This document shows, piece by piece, positions 1-11,246 of a DNA stretch of 64,000 nucleotides (position 1 is the first letter of the stretch; each line of letters starts with the position of its first letter). The notes under the pieces were generated by a model. That model had not been told where the DNA came from. It did not search any database and was given only the letters and a program-made list of their open reading frames with translations. The DNA is from Beverwykella pulmonaria (taxonomy: Eukaryota; Ascomycota; Dothideomycetes; Pleosporales; Melanommataceae). Position numbers and translations under genes: made by a program. The stretch spans positions 2,498,719 to 2,562,718 of the forward strand of contig BCHH01000007.1 of the NCBI GenBank assembly GCA_001599595.1, in the 5' to 3' direction.

Positions 1-769
1 CATCTGCACCACTGAAGCTTGTTGCCGGCCTAAAGTCTTGGACAGAATGCTTTTCTAAACCCCTTCTCCGTCGTGGTCATGTTGTTCAATGACTCCGGCG
101 ATGACTCCATCCAGTTTAATGCTTTTTGCGAGGCCGCTCCACAAATGGCGCTGCGTCGCTCGACTGGGACTTAAAAGTCGCATTCTCCCGGATGAGCTTT
201 CAAGTCTTGGCCCGAGCACGGATTGCTGCACATATGCTTGCAGCCTAACTCGTTGAACAAGACCGTATCTATTTTTGCCAATCTATCTCCCAAAGTGACA
301 TCTACTCGTTCAAGAAGCTAAGTCCACATACTCGGGGGACTTGGCTTTTATAGCGAGTGGCAAGATTGGCTGCTGGAAGCTGCAGCTACGTCTCCCTCTA
401 TTGCCACTCCCATTCAGGTTAACAATTCGCAATCACTGTTAGCTTCACTTCATATACCGGGAATATCACTTAAATGAACAGCCATCCCTAGGCGACCCAA
501 CCCGGCGCGCAATTGCCCGCTTCCTGCTGATATTGATGAGGCTCCGGGTTTCCGAAATAACGCAATGGCATGTAAATGTACCCCATTGGTCGGAACAATC
601 CCGTTTTAATCTACTGTTGCATACAACGAACTTCTGCGAAAGTGGAGTGGTATAGAGAACTGCCGCAAAGTCTTCCCAGCAACCAAGTAATGGAATCCCT
701 TATAATGTCTCCAGAACTCGTTCTGCTGGTCGATTTCAAGCTTCTCCATTGACGTGTCGCATCGCTATC
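1..769. other. Upstream region of the sugar transporter, no gene seen
   Basis: No open frame here resembles a protein and no RNA gene was recognised. The stretch presumably carries the promoter and 5' leader of the transporter that starts at 770. Confidence 0.5.
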
Positions 770-2791
770 ATGGGACTCATCAGCCAGATCAAATCCGGGG
801 GCGCAAAGGGCGCGGCCGGCGACCCGGTTCTCTCCCGCATTGTGGACGAAGATAAAGTGTCCTGGATCCGGAAACCGAATTTGCGAAACCTTTATCTCCT
901 GCTGGTTCCTGCCGCGATTGGGATTGAGATCACGTCGGGGTTTGATTCGCAGTTGATCAACGCGCTTCAGATCGTACCGTCATGGAAGACACGTACGGCG
1001 CTACAAGCTGCACTTCAGCGAACAAGTTATTTTAGCTAACTCTGCCTTCTAGATTTCCACCATCCGGAAGGTTCGCTGAAAGGAATCATCGCCGCAGCGT
1101 ACTCACTCGGTGCCATCCTCTCGCTACCTTTCATCCCCTGGGTTGATGACAAAGTTGGCCGTCGCGGATCTATCTTGGTCGGTTCGACCATTATGATAAT
1201 CGGAGCCATTGTCCAGGGTTTTTCCACACACGGTACACCTCTTTTCTTCCCTTCTATCCCTCACCGCTGATGAAACCTCCCTCAAGTCGCCATGTACATC
1301 ATTGCCCGCCTCATCCTCGGCTTCGGCATTCCCGCCTGCATCGTTGCTGGCTCGTCCCTCATTGGCGAACTCGGCTACCCCAAAGAACGCCCTATCCTCA
1401 CCTCCCTCTTCAACGTGTCGTACTTTGTCGGCCAAGTCATCGCCGCGGGCATCGTCTTCGGCACCAACAGCATTAACTCGGACTGGGCGTGGCGCATTCC
1501 ATCCCTACTTCAACTTGCACCTTCACTACTGCAAATCTGCTTTGTGTTCCTGCTGCCCGAAAGTCCGCGCTGGCTCATTAGTCATGACCGTGTTGAAGAG
1601 GCGGAAGCTATTCTTGTCAAGTACCACGCAGAGGGGAATCCAGATTCGGAGTTTGTGAAGGGCGAGATTGAGCAGATCCGTGCGGTCATCCACCTGGAGG
1701 CTGAGGCAGCGAAGCAGTCGTGGCTAGATTTGCTTGCGACCAGTGGGATGAGGAGACGGACGTTGATTACGTCACAGTTAGGGCTATTTACGCAGTGGTC
1801 GGGGAACACTCTTATTTCGTGCGTTCACAACTGACTCCCCGCATTAATTAGTTACTTACGATGCTCGTTAGCTATTTCTTCGGCGACCTCATGACCATGA
1901 TCGGCATCGAAGACAGCCTCACCAAGCAAAAGCTGAACGTCGGGTATGCCTGCTGGTCGCTCGTAACCGGTGCCGCCGTCGCGCTCGTCGTCACCCGCTT
2001 CAAGCGTCGGTCGCTGTACATGCTATGCACACTCTCGCTACTCTGTGTATACACAGGTTGGACGATTAGCATGCAGAAGGCGACGACGGCCGAGAAGGTG
2101 AAACATCATAACAGGGGTGCGAGCATTGCGAGTGCTTTTTTCATCTTTGCGTATCAGCCTTGTTACAATATTGGGTTTAATGCGCTGACTTATAGTATGT
2201 TTGCAAGCTCCTCTTGTTCTCAACCCTTAGCCCCCTCCCTATTCCCTCCGTGACTACCACCTCCTCGTATATCTCTCTAATCCATCTCTTTCAGCGTATA
2301 TGGTTGAAATATGGCCCTACACCGAACGCAGTCGCGGAATCGCGGTATTCCAGCTCTTCGGCCGCCTAGCAGGCTTTTTCACAACATTCGTCAATCCGAT
2401 CGGACTTAAAAATATCAGCTGGAAATGGCTGATTGTTTACTGTTGCTGGCTTGCATATGAGGTTGTCTTTGTTTGGTTCCTTTTCCCTGAGACAGCGGGA
2501 CGGACACTTGAAGAACTTGCTTTCTGTAAGTGTGATTTATTTGGGTAACGGGGGTTCGGGAGCGCGACAGGCTGTACTTTGTAGCCACAACCGTCTGATC
2601 CCGTCTTGTCCGATCCCGTCTTATTCGATCCTCCATTTTCATGCTCCGCCTTTTTAGTTCCACTACTAATGAGATTTGTAGTATTCGAAGATGAAGAACG
2701 CGCACAACTGGCTTCAGAGGCTGTCGAAAAGACCCTCCAAGCCCACGAAAAAATCAGTATTACCGAGAAACACTTAGAACACCATCCCTAG
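770..2791 (+). CDS. MFS sugar porter (lactose permease / hexose transporter type)
   Basis: The product should be a plasma-membrane proton-coupled sugar transporter with 12 membrane segments, 532 aa. Exons: 770-992, 1053-1232, 1287-1818, 1872-2194, 2295-2525 and 2682-2791; all five introns have GT-AG ends and keep the frame. Sugar-porter marks are visible: DDKVGRR after TM2, PESPRWL at the start of the central loop, YTERSRGIA and PETAGRTLEE near the end. The C-terminal tail is charged and cytosolic (FEDEERAQLASEAVEKTL). An in-frame ATG at 749 would add seven residues, but the one at 770 (MGLISQ) gives the usual short N-terminus. The closest relatives in memory are fungal lactose permease-like proteins. 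The substrate cannot be read from sequence; lactose, cellobiose and hexoses are all possible. No sugar-hydrolase gene lies nearby. Confidence 0.88.
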
Positions 2792-3693
2792 CGAGAGTTC
2801 CGAGATGATAGGACTTGTTGGAGGAAGGGTGAAGAGGGGAAAGTTCTCTTGAAATGATCATTGCATTGGATGACTGCAGTTGCTTTGGGGGGGTTGAGGT
2901 GCCCTAATCTCGCTGCCACGGTCTGTCGTGGTGGGGTTTCTGTTTCTTGCTGTTTTTGCTGTTTTTGCATCCATTTGTGTTCTGGATACAATCGTGGATC
3001 AATTACTATCGAGTTCTTGCGGTGATGTAACCATATTGACTGATATCGATATAGCGATCATGCATAATACCGCCCGATTGGAGTCGTGATCGAGAAAATA
3101 TATCATTTCTCAACGATTTGACGTCAGAATCTTGGTTTTCGAACGCTGATATTCTTCGATTATCTCTCGACCAAGGCTTCTAACAAGGCTATCTTCCGCG
3201 AATATTTAGATCATTACCAAAACTTTGTGCGGCTAATTCTTCTTAGATTAAACCCGTTCGGGTTACACTATGCCCTTCTCCAGCGATTGCTCCACATCGT
3301 GTATGTCGGAAAGTTATCTAAGGGGGCGGGGTAAACCTTGCGTTACCAGGCTTCTCGTCGCAAATATCACGCGGAGCTGCTGAATTCCAGACGAACATTG
3401 GAACTAACCCAAAAAACCGCGAAGTTTCTACCCTTTTCCCGCCGGAACGGTCGCGTTGATCGCATAGCGTTTATTCTTGACGTACCGGGCCGGTGGAACC
3501 GCACCGAATCTGTTAGGGTTAGTACTTAAATACAATCCGTCCGCGTAATATATTCCACTGTCGATCGCGTGAGATTTGATATTGACTTGACTGACAACCT
3601 CATTCGCCCCAAAGTTGATCGATTCGTTACGAAATTGGGGACCATGAGTCCCATTTTGAATGTCCTTCTTATTTGTGCATGCAACTTTGATAC
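2792..3693. other. Intergenic, nothing recognised
   Basis: This is the 3' flank of the sugar transporter followed by AT-rich sequence. The short open frames have no recognisable protein character. Confidence 0.5.
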
Positions 3694-3822
3694 TGTAAGC
3701 AGAAGTGTGGAGGAAAAGGCGTCAAGATGTGTATTGTATGTGATGTATGTACAGCTGATATATATGACGGATTGATTAGTCAGTGGCATATCCACGTGAC
3801 AGCATGATATCCTGGGCTTACA
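3694..3822 (+). mobile_element. Solo-LTR-like dispersed element, copy 1 (129 bp)
   Basis: The copy begins TGTAAGC and ends GCTTACA. It is flanked by a perfect 5-bp duplication, GATAC, at 3689-3693 and 3823-3827. The interior core GTCAGTGGCATATCCACGTG is shared with the other copies. TG...CA ends and a 5-bp target duplication are the marks of an LTR left after recombination between the two LTRs of a retrotransposon. A short MITE is the alternative. Confidence 0.8.
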
Positions 3823-3827
3823 GATAC

Positions 3828-5474
3828 CGTATAGACTGTTGTCATTAATGCATACGGTGAAGTTCTTCACCATGTAGATCCTTATCAGAAACCCCCGGTT
3901 ATTAAAGTACCACAGTTATACCTGGTCCATTAGCTAAGTTGACAATTTCTCGCTCGGTGGTCAAGACTTAGCATTGTATCTTTAGAATTTTTGGAAATTA
4001 TTTTAGTTGGCGGAGTAGAGTTCGGGAAGGACCTCGTTTATGGCTCCTGTGGTAGGATCGGTGCGTTTGGTGGCATCCAGCCGCGACCCGTTCCGACGAT
4101 AATCGCAGGGTCTGCCGTCATTCTATTGACCTAGAACATATCGTCAGTTGAGCTACCTTGAATTATGTCAAGTTTTCGAACAAACCTTGGGATTTTATTT
4201 TGATCTTTCTGAGCAAACAATCACACCTAGCCTTATTGAAACCCATAAACGTGAGGCTGTAGGTCGCGTATTCCAGCACATGGGGTATACACGGCTTCTT
4301 CGGTAGCGCAACCACGCCCCATAAATTCTCAGAGCCTTCCGACCCGGGTTCCGACGCAGGAGTTGGCATCATCATCGGTATATCCACAGTTCTAGATGTA
4401 GCACTAAGTGGAGGCGAATCGAGTTTCTATACTCTGTCAATTCCTTCGGAGGATTCGCTTTTTCTAGTGTGACAGCGCTTTTTCGAATTTCGAATTTATC
4501 CTTGAATTTGCTTCGACATGGCCTTGTAGTCCATGTAAGTATGAAAAAGCGTTGAGGCGTAGGTGCTTACATTCTCATAAACTGTATATGAGAATTTTGT
4601 CAGCAACATCCGCCTATTTGTTGCTCGTGGTGCATTCAACCAATGGCGAGAAGAAACCCATTGTCTTGTGGAAGCTTTTCAATGCAGTTTCTTTCGTGAG
4701 AATTACATAGGTACATTGAAGTGTCATTGCTACGAGATCCTGAAAATTTGACGCGGCGAGCATGAGACTGTAGATATCCTAGATGACATTCGGATCTTTG
4801 ATCTGGCCACTCCTGTTCAACACCTTTCAAAAGAATGATCAGCATCCCATTATCGACTGGCGGCGACAGGACTTACCGATGGTTGTCTCTGTCGATGTTC
4901 CGATGCCGCTTTGATTGCTCGTTCCATCCCTCGATGGCGCCCGATAGTGCAAGTGTGAGTGATATTGGTGCAAGCAGAAATTTAGGAACTGGATTGATTG
5001 GTTGTCGTTTGCGAGAGCTCTGGTCTTGTCAACTAGCTAGCGCTCTCCAAATGGCTATACTTCCAAGTAACTCTAGTTTCACCTGCGTATCAACCGTTTC
5101 GACCTGAGCAGACAACATACTGAAGTCACTTTTAAGGCGAAATGCTCCTAAATCACCTGATTTGTCACAGCAGGTGTTCCTAGGGAAGCCTAGGGCGCTG
5201 CCCGGGTCTTGCTTATCTTGGTCTTATCCTTTACTTTGACGGATAGCAACGTATTGGGCTTACCCTCTTCTTCCTATTCTGAAACGAAGCAGTCTTTCTT
5301 GTGAAGCACTGACTAGCAAACACGCTAAGCGTAAAGATTTGCTGCGCTCACTCGATATCTCGGTGGGCTTAGTCAACAGAAAAGAATTTGCTGTAAACAA
5401 GCCCTACCAAGTACAACCTGCGACAGCATAGCTAATGGTCTCACGATTGGGAAAAGCTTATAGTATAGGACAAA
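3828..5474. other. Gene-poor region with no confident coding sequence
   Basis: Several open frames of 60-90 codons occur on both strands, but none shows family motifs or joins into a convincing spliced model. It may hold decayed coding sequence between the two element copies at 3694 and 5781. Confidence 0.4.
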
Positions 5475-5620
5475 TAGCAAAGAGATCAACGGAGACGAGA
5501 CGCCACAGACTGTGCCCGGGAGTTCCTCGATGTCCCAACCACTTTCTTCAAGCCGCAATAACACTGCGAATGCGAATGCGAATACAAGCTTCAAACGGAA
5601 TGGAAAGATTGAGAAGCTGT
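5475..5620 (+). pseudogene. Possible fragment of a PD-(D/E)XK-like fungal gene (N-terminal linker)
   Basis: One frame reads as a low-complexity Ser/Asn/Thr-rich linker (GDETPQTVPGSSSMSQPLSS, later NANANTSFKRNGKIEKL). That resembles the disordered N-terminal part of fungal proteins carrying a PDDEXK_12-type nuclease-like domain. The frame ends at a TAA directly after GKIEKL and nothing recognisable follows before the element at 5781. A decayed gene of the same kind lies 340 bp downstream on the other strand. Resemblance in disordered sequence is weak evidence, so this is only a suggestion. Confidence 0.22.
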
Positions 5621-5780
5621 AAGTCCAGGACACCATACCTCCCCTTCACCTTTGCCTTTGTCTTCACTTTCGCCCTCTCCTTTCCTAGAATATTGAACTC
5701 ATCACAGTTCGATCTTCTCATCAAATCACTCGCTGCCTTTACTCAAGATCTTTAGTACTAGGATTTCATGCTTATCAACA

Positions 5781-5894
5781 TGTAAGCAAGACGCCATACC
5801 GCCATGTGGATATGCCACTAACTAATCCGTCCATCATATATATATATATCAGCTGTACATACTTGACACTCTTTCCTCCACACTCCTGCTTACA
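5781..5894 (-). mobile_element. Solo-LTR-like dispersed element, copy 2 (114 bp, inverted)
   Basis: This is the reverse orientation of copy 1, with ends TGTAAGC and GCTTACA intact and the core CACGTG-type block changed to CATGTGGATATGCCACTAAC. The flanks (CAACA left, CTTCA right) match at only three of five positions, so the target duplication has eroded or the copy is rearranged. Confidence 0.7.
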
Positions 5895-5962
5895 CTTCAT
5901 AATGTCAATTAGGCTGACAAGCAACCTCTTCAAGCCCTAAAGGGTCAATGTAATGCTTAGAG

Positions 5963-6870
5963 CTAGTATTTCGAAGAAGAGCTCGTATTCATCTTCTGGT
6001 GGTGGCATTGGTCCTTCCGCTTCCGTATTTCGTGCATCCCCTTCTCTATTTCTGGAAACTCGATGGCAGCGCTAGTGTGTGACATGACGCGTGCAGCAGC
6101 AATATGCAGCAGCCAACTATCACCATTAATTTCGACCGCGAACACCGGAAACCTGAGATCCCTCTCCTTGTACCTCCACTTTGTAAACTCAGCGGCAATC
6201 CACGCAATGAGCTAGATTGTCAAGTCCTAGGCGGCGTGCCGGCGCTGGCCTCAATGTTGAGGAAGATAGGAGTCCCATTGGGGAATGGGGCGGTCTGATT
6301 GATAGATGGGGTAGTGATGTAATATTTGGTACGACTGAGCGTTTTAAGCATCGTTTGGTGAAGGTCGAGGCCGACAACGTAATTGATGCTCTTTTCGAGA
6401 TCGCGGTAGAGGGCTGGTTCTTCGAGGAATGGGACGAGGTGGGGGCGGTGGATCGAGATGGGCATTCTAGAGAACGTGTCAGTTTAGGATATCTGTATGA
6501 TATGGTGATTTATGAACGTACACTTCGACTTCTTGAAGCTCTAAACAGGCCACAAGAGATGTAGCATGGGACCCTTCACCACAGACATCCAATGTGATCC
6601 GGTTATTTTATCACGCCATTTCTCTACTTTCCCAAATATGCTAGAAAAGGGGTCGTTAGTGATACTTTGTTCGTGGTTGTGGTCGTGATCAAGTGAGAGG
6701 AACAGGGAGGCTCTGGAATCTACCCTATTCTGAGTTTCGTCGGAAAAGGCAGTTACTCATTACTCCAGAGTGGTGTTCGAGGATCTTGGATGATAGTGTA
6801 AGCAGGGTAGATAGGAGTGTATTGTAAGAGACGAATCTCTGCCAAGCCACGTTGACAGCGGAACACTAAT
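5963..6870 (-). pseudogene. Decayed PD-(D/E)XK nuclease-like domain gene (PDDEXK_12 type)
   Basis: Read on the minus strand, pieces of a fungal PD-(D/E)XK nuclease-like domain appear in the expected order: a segment with EKWRDKITGSHWMSVV (about 6585-6637), an intron with good signals (6467-6521), a segment with SINQTAPF and PIFLNIEA (about 6220-6466), then IAWIAAEFTKWRY and FAVEINGDSWLLHIAA (5963-6211). Three lesions break it: a TAG at 6543-6545, a TAG at 6212-6214 just before the IAWIAA motif where relatives usually have Gln, and a frame change between GTPPR and that motif. Both stops would follow from CAG to TAG, a C-to-T change. The function of the family is not established. I am confident the pieces belong together and that no intact protein is made; the 5' limit is approximate. 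Confidence 0.6.
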
Positions 6871-7074
6871 AGGCTAAATCACATGACACTTGAGCCATAC
6901 TGTCTCCGTACAAGCCAGGTACCGGCCTTACGGCACCACACTATAGTGCTAAACAGGGCTACTACCCTAGAGACTTCTCTTGCAAAGATTAATCCACCCT
7001 GGTAATCGCAGTGCTTTAAAGCCTATTGGGCTGCATAATCATCATTGTATTGGTCTAGCAATAAATAGTATCAA

Positions 7075-7152
7075 TGTAAGTGATTAAAAAATGACGGACG
7101 AATTAGTCAGTGGCACATCCACATGACGGTATGGTGACCTGGGCCAACCGTA
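7075..7152 (+). mobile_element. Degenerate copy 3 of the dispersed element (about 78 bp)
   Basis: It keeps the left end (TGTAAGT) and the core GACGGACGAATTAGTCAGTG followed by GGCACATCCACATGACGG. About 50 bp of the interior is deleted and the right end is eroded (CCGTAAG). No target duplication can be recognised. Confidence 0.6.
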
Positions 7153-7288
7153 AGAAATTAGTTATATGATTAACATTATATATTTATTATCCAGTCTACA
7201 GGAGAGTTGATAAAAGTAAAATACTAAGTACCAGAATTAAGAATTAGAAAAATGAAAAATACGTAATCTGCGACATTATGAAAGCTTT

Positions 7289-10200
7289 CTACTCTTCGAG
7301 ATTCACTGGATTGACCATCTGGTCTAGCATCTTCTTCGCCTCCTGCTCCCACCCTTTCGTATTCATTTGATCTGCATGATACGTTCTGATCTGTGCATCA
7401 ATAGCTGCGGTACCTAATGCCATAGTAGCTGGACATAGTTCAGTCAAGTCGACAATCGTAGGGTGTGTGATTCCGGCAAAAGAAGCTACTTCTGATCGGC
7501 CGAAGTCTTCGAAGCGCTTCTTGCCCCCAATCGCCCTAATACTGGTCTTGACTTGCTTGGATCGTTGGAGCAGGTGATCTTTCACCGTGGTCGCGATTCC
7601 AGGCACACAAGCCTGTGTTATGCTGCTGAACAGATAGTTGTTGAGCTGGGGCGTTAACTTGGCCTTTCGGTTTCCTAGGAACGCGAATGCGCCTTTGAAA
7701 CTCTGCCAGGCGCTCAGGGGATTTGAGAGCGCATGGATGGCACCAAGGGTCCAGATAAGCAATTGCGCATTCTCAACTGCTCCAATCTTGGAGTTTTGGG
7801 GTGCAGCGGCGAAGAAGGCCTTGATGAGTGGAAGTTGGTCGAGTTGCTGAGAAGCTTCAAGTACCTCTGGGAAACGGGGAGTCGAAGAGGTGAATCGATA
7901 GATTTCCGTGTTCAGATTGAATTGCAAGGAAAGGCAGACGGCATCCAATATCTAGATATCACGTATTAGTCCTGAAAAGTTTACTCCAGGTTCAAATCTA
8001 CCTGCTTACCTTTTTATCAAGCGCAAAAGGCTGGTTTACAGCTTCATTGTAGAAATGATTCAACCCTGCGTATGCATCGTCGCAGGGAACACCAGTACCA
8101 GTTGATTTTCCAATCACGTTCCAGAAAATACGGACTCTGGCTGCGAAAGGAAGAGACGAAACTATGAGGAACAGTTGGTAATCCTCAATCATGTGCGTTC
8201 CTGGAGGTGATGTGTCGACTGACGCAATCATGTTCGCGTTCTTGGGCACACCCTCGCATATGATCACCCCACCAGTTTTCCCAGTAGAATCTAAAGCATG
8301 AGCATCGGGAACGGCCATAAAGCGCCTCAAGGGCATGTTCTTGTTCAATCGCTTAGCTGCAGACTTCGCAGCAGAGTCGACCGACGATGGAAGGCTCCTA
8401 AACATAGACTTCTTGACTGGGAAACGATGCGTAACCATATCGCTTGTGAATGCCTTCGGCTGGGTTGTAAGAACAGCTACAACCTTCTTTGCGTCCTTGT
8501 CGTTTACTGAGTGCGCACCAGCCTTAAAATCAACAGCGGGGAACGTCATTTTCTCGGTCCATGACTTTAGGCCTGAGAGATCCTGAACGCTGGCGAAATA
8601 CATGCTTGTGCCTGCTTTCATCAAAAGCCCAGTGCGCCATGCGTCGAGAAGGTCCCAGGGATTGCGGTCCCCTTTGTTAAAATACGGAAATCGATTACCG
8701 AAAATGATAATACTCTTCCCTTCGTAGGAGTTGAGCACATTTTCCTTTGTCACCTGACTTTCATATGAGCCAGTTAGACTAAGATTGAAAATATCCAAGG
8801 ATGTATGGAGACGGCGCCGAATCAGAGTTATAATTTGGTGAATTGCATGATTTGGTGTCTTGGAGTTGACAACAAGAAGGAAATTAGGGTTCGCGCTCAG
8901 GTGATAGGTGCCCGATATTTGCATATGCATAATGTGCTTCTGAACCGATCGTAAATGACCCGTCCCTGGATCAGAGAGCATCAGCTCGAGAGAAAGATTT
9001 CCTTCACTAAACTCCATCGTGTTTGGGTCAACGCTGAAGTCCTGGTCGATAGTGACCATTGACTGAGGAGCAATCTCCGAAAGGTCGTCGATAGCTTCGC
9101 TGGGGTTATCGGTTGAAGAATGAACCAGAGTAAAGAATCGTTTTGGATCAGACATTTTCGTTGCGGCTGCACGTCGCAAACTGCCATCGATGCCGTAAGT
9201 CTTGGTAGAATTGTTGTGAAGCACCCATCTGAAACGAACTGTGTCGCCTTTTGCTACGCAATCGAGGTACGTCGGCGGGTCCAGAACCAGCGGATATTGA
9301 ATGAAGATTTGAGTCTGCCCGCAGAAGTTTGGAAGTGGCCGGTTTAACCTCTCATTGAAAAAGGCGACAAGCCTGACGAATTCGTTTGCTCTAAGCATGA
9401 GGCCTAGAGGCTTCTCCGACCATTCATTCCTAATAAAAGCTCGTAATACTCCGGGGACTTCAACCTCCTGCCCTGGCTGAATTGATCGTGGTAGCTCGAG
9501 TGGTTCGGAAATAATGGGATCCAAAAACTGGGTACCCTGAATGAGAAGTTGTATGGACCTAGCCTCGGGGGAAGGCATGCCGCCCATGTTCCGAACTCGG
9601 ATATTGTGCACATGGAGATGCTCGCCAGGTTCATTGATACCGTCTCCGTTCTCGTCGATAATGTCGAAGTTAACTACTTGCAAGCTGTAGACAGCGGGAT
9701 ATGTGGCCTCGGACAGATCGCCCCTAATGATCTTGATCTGGATACTACCATTTGGGCCACTACATATAGCTTTAGCTAAGCATCTAATGGAATTAAGATC
9801 ATATCAACTTACGAATTCCCTCCTGTCAAATCAGTTGCTGCTCTGTGCCCCGGAGCACCGTTACGGCCGTTCACACCACCAGGGCGAGTGTGCGCTGACA
9901 CATAATTGTTGTGACTCTCTGTCCTAATTGATCATGAGAACAAACCCAAATATTATCGTTCCATGCCAGAAACCACCTACCATGCATGAGGCGCTCCCCC
10001 ACGCCCACCTATGCCACCATCACCGGGCTCTCCATGCTGTCCGCTCTCCCCTCCAGCACCACCATTTACACTGAATTCAAGAGGCACTAGCAGATCCGTA
10101 TCTTCTTCATGAACAGTGAGAAACACGTTGCCACCGGCCGCGCCGTTTGCTCCACTGGAACCATAGCCACCACTTTCAAGGAGTTTTGAATTAGCATCTC

Positions 10201-10694
10201 GATTTCGATACCACTGGATAGCTGGCATACTCACTTTCCGCCGGGCGCGCCATCCCCTCCATCCCCTCCATTTTTATGCTTTGTTGCATTTCTACCGTCT
10301 CGTCCGCGGCCACCAGCTTGTCCATCCTCCCCTCTACCTCCTGCACCGCCACTTCCTCCATTCGCTTTCAATAGCATCTTCTCATCCCTCGCGATCTTCC
10401 ACATCTGACCTGTATGGGGACCCTCGCCGGCCACTTGCACAACTCCAGGCTCCTCTGAGGCGTATGTAATGCGTATTCGAATGTCTGCGCCCGGCGCTCC
10501 TACTGTAGGAGTCCCTGCTGATCGACCATGCAGTCCAGGTTGTCCTTGCAGTGCTTCACCAAATTAATTAAAAACCCTCACATTTTCAAGTTTGTATTTT
10601 ATATACCCTCAGCAGGACGATTGCCCATAAATTCGGGAGCAGGCATGCCATGGCGTCCACTTGTGTCAATCAGCTTGATCTCTCGGGCATCCAT
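7289..10694 (-). CDS. Large glycine-rich fungal protein of unknown function (DUF7932-like)
   Basis: The model has six exons on the minus strand: 10607-10694, 10235-10553, 9981-10172, 9813-9923, 8010-9759 and 7289-7951, giving 1040 aa. The start is MDAREIKLIDTSGRHG at 10694. Residues from about 30 to 260 are rich in Gly-Gly-x and collagen-like triplets (GGRGEDGQAGGRGRDGRN, GEPGDGGIGGRGGAP). Next comes an acidic turn, DENGDGINEPGEHLH, of the kind that binds calcium in bacterial surface repeats and precedes a beta-sandwich. The remaining 700 residues look like mixed alpha/beta globular sequence with no motif I recognise. There is no signal peptide or membrane segment. I recall this layout from fungal proteins annotated with a DUF7932 domain, but could not search. 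It shares a 552-bp divergent promoter region with the gene at 11247. The acceptor at 9760 was chosen because the alternative leaves a 29-nt intron. Confidence 0.78.
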
Positions 10695-11246
10695 GGTGAA
10701 TGGCACGTTGCTGGTCCGAGGTGCTAATAAATGTACCCAAAAGTTGGTAGGTAAGAAGAAACAACTAAATGAGCGTGCTTAGAGAGCAAAAAACATGAGG
10801 GTACTAGATGCCAGACTATTCAATATGGCGCGTCTTTTGAGGCCGGTATATCAAGGGTTTCGCAGCCGCATGTGTACACCCAATTTCGCTTCATTCCTCG
10901 AGTTTTGCTTTTAAAATCTATCGAAATGATGGACTGAGGGAAAACACGAAATCCGGCCGGAAGAGGACATTATTGGCGAATCAACTCGGCAATTTGAGAT
11001 AACTGCACAGCTCTGGATTTATGTGGCTCCTAATACAAGCAAGTTTTAACTGGGATTGGAAGAGATTTTGCAGCAGCCGAAAAGGCTTTCCAGCCGCATC
11101 CACATCCAGTAATATTCATTTGGCGTAAAAGCAAAACTGGAATCAGGGTCTTCAAGGTCTCAGCTGGAACCCCCATCATCTTCCACAATCAAGAGACCAA
11201 CATTCCTCAGAGCTTGTAGCAACGATTTCAGTGCAGAATAAATACA
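10695..11246. promoter_or_regulatory. Divergent promoter region
   Basis: The space separates the start codons of the glycine-rich protein (minus) and the unknown protein at 11247 (plus). It carries no coding sequence that I can support. The head-to-head layout suggests shared regulation, but no specific binding site was recognised. Confidence 0.4.

Noticed and set aside
3694..5894. Inverted element copies 1 and 2 as terminal repeats of a 2.2-kb DNA transposon
   Set aside because: Copy 1 has its own perfect 5-bp duplication directly at both of its ends, so it inserted alone; no transposase remnant lies between.
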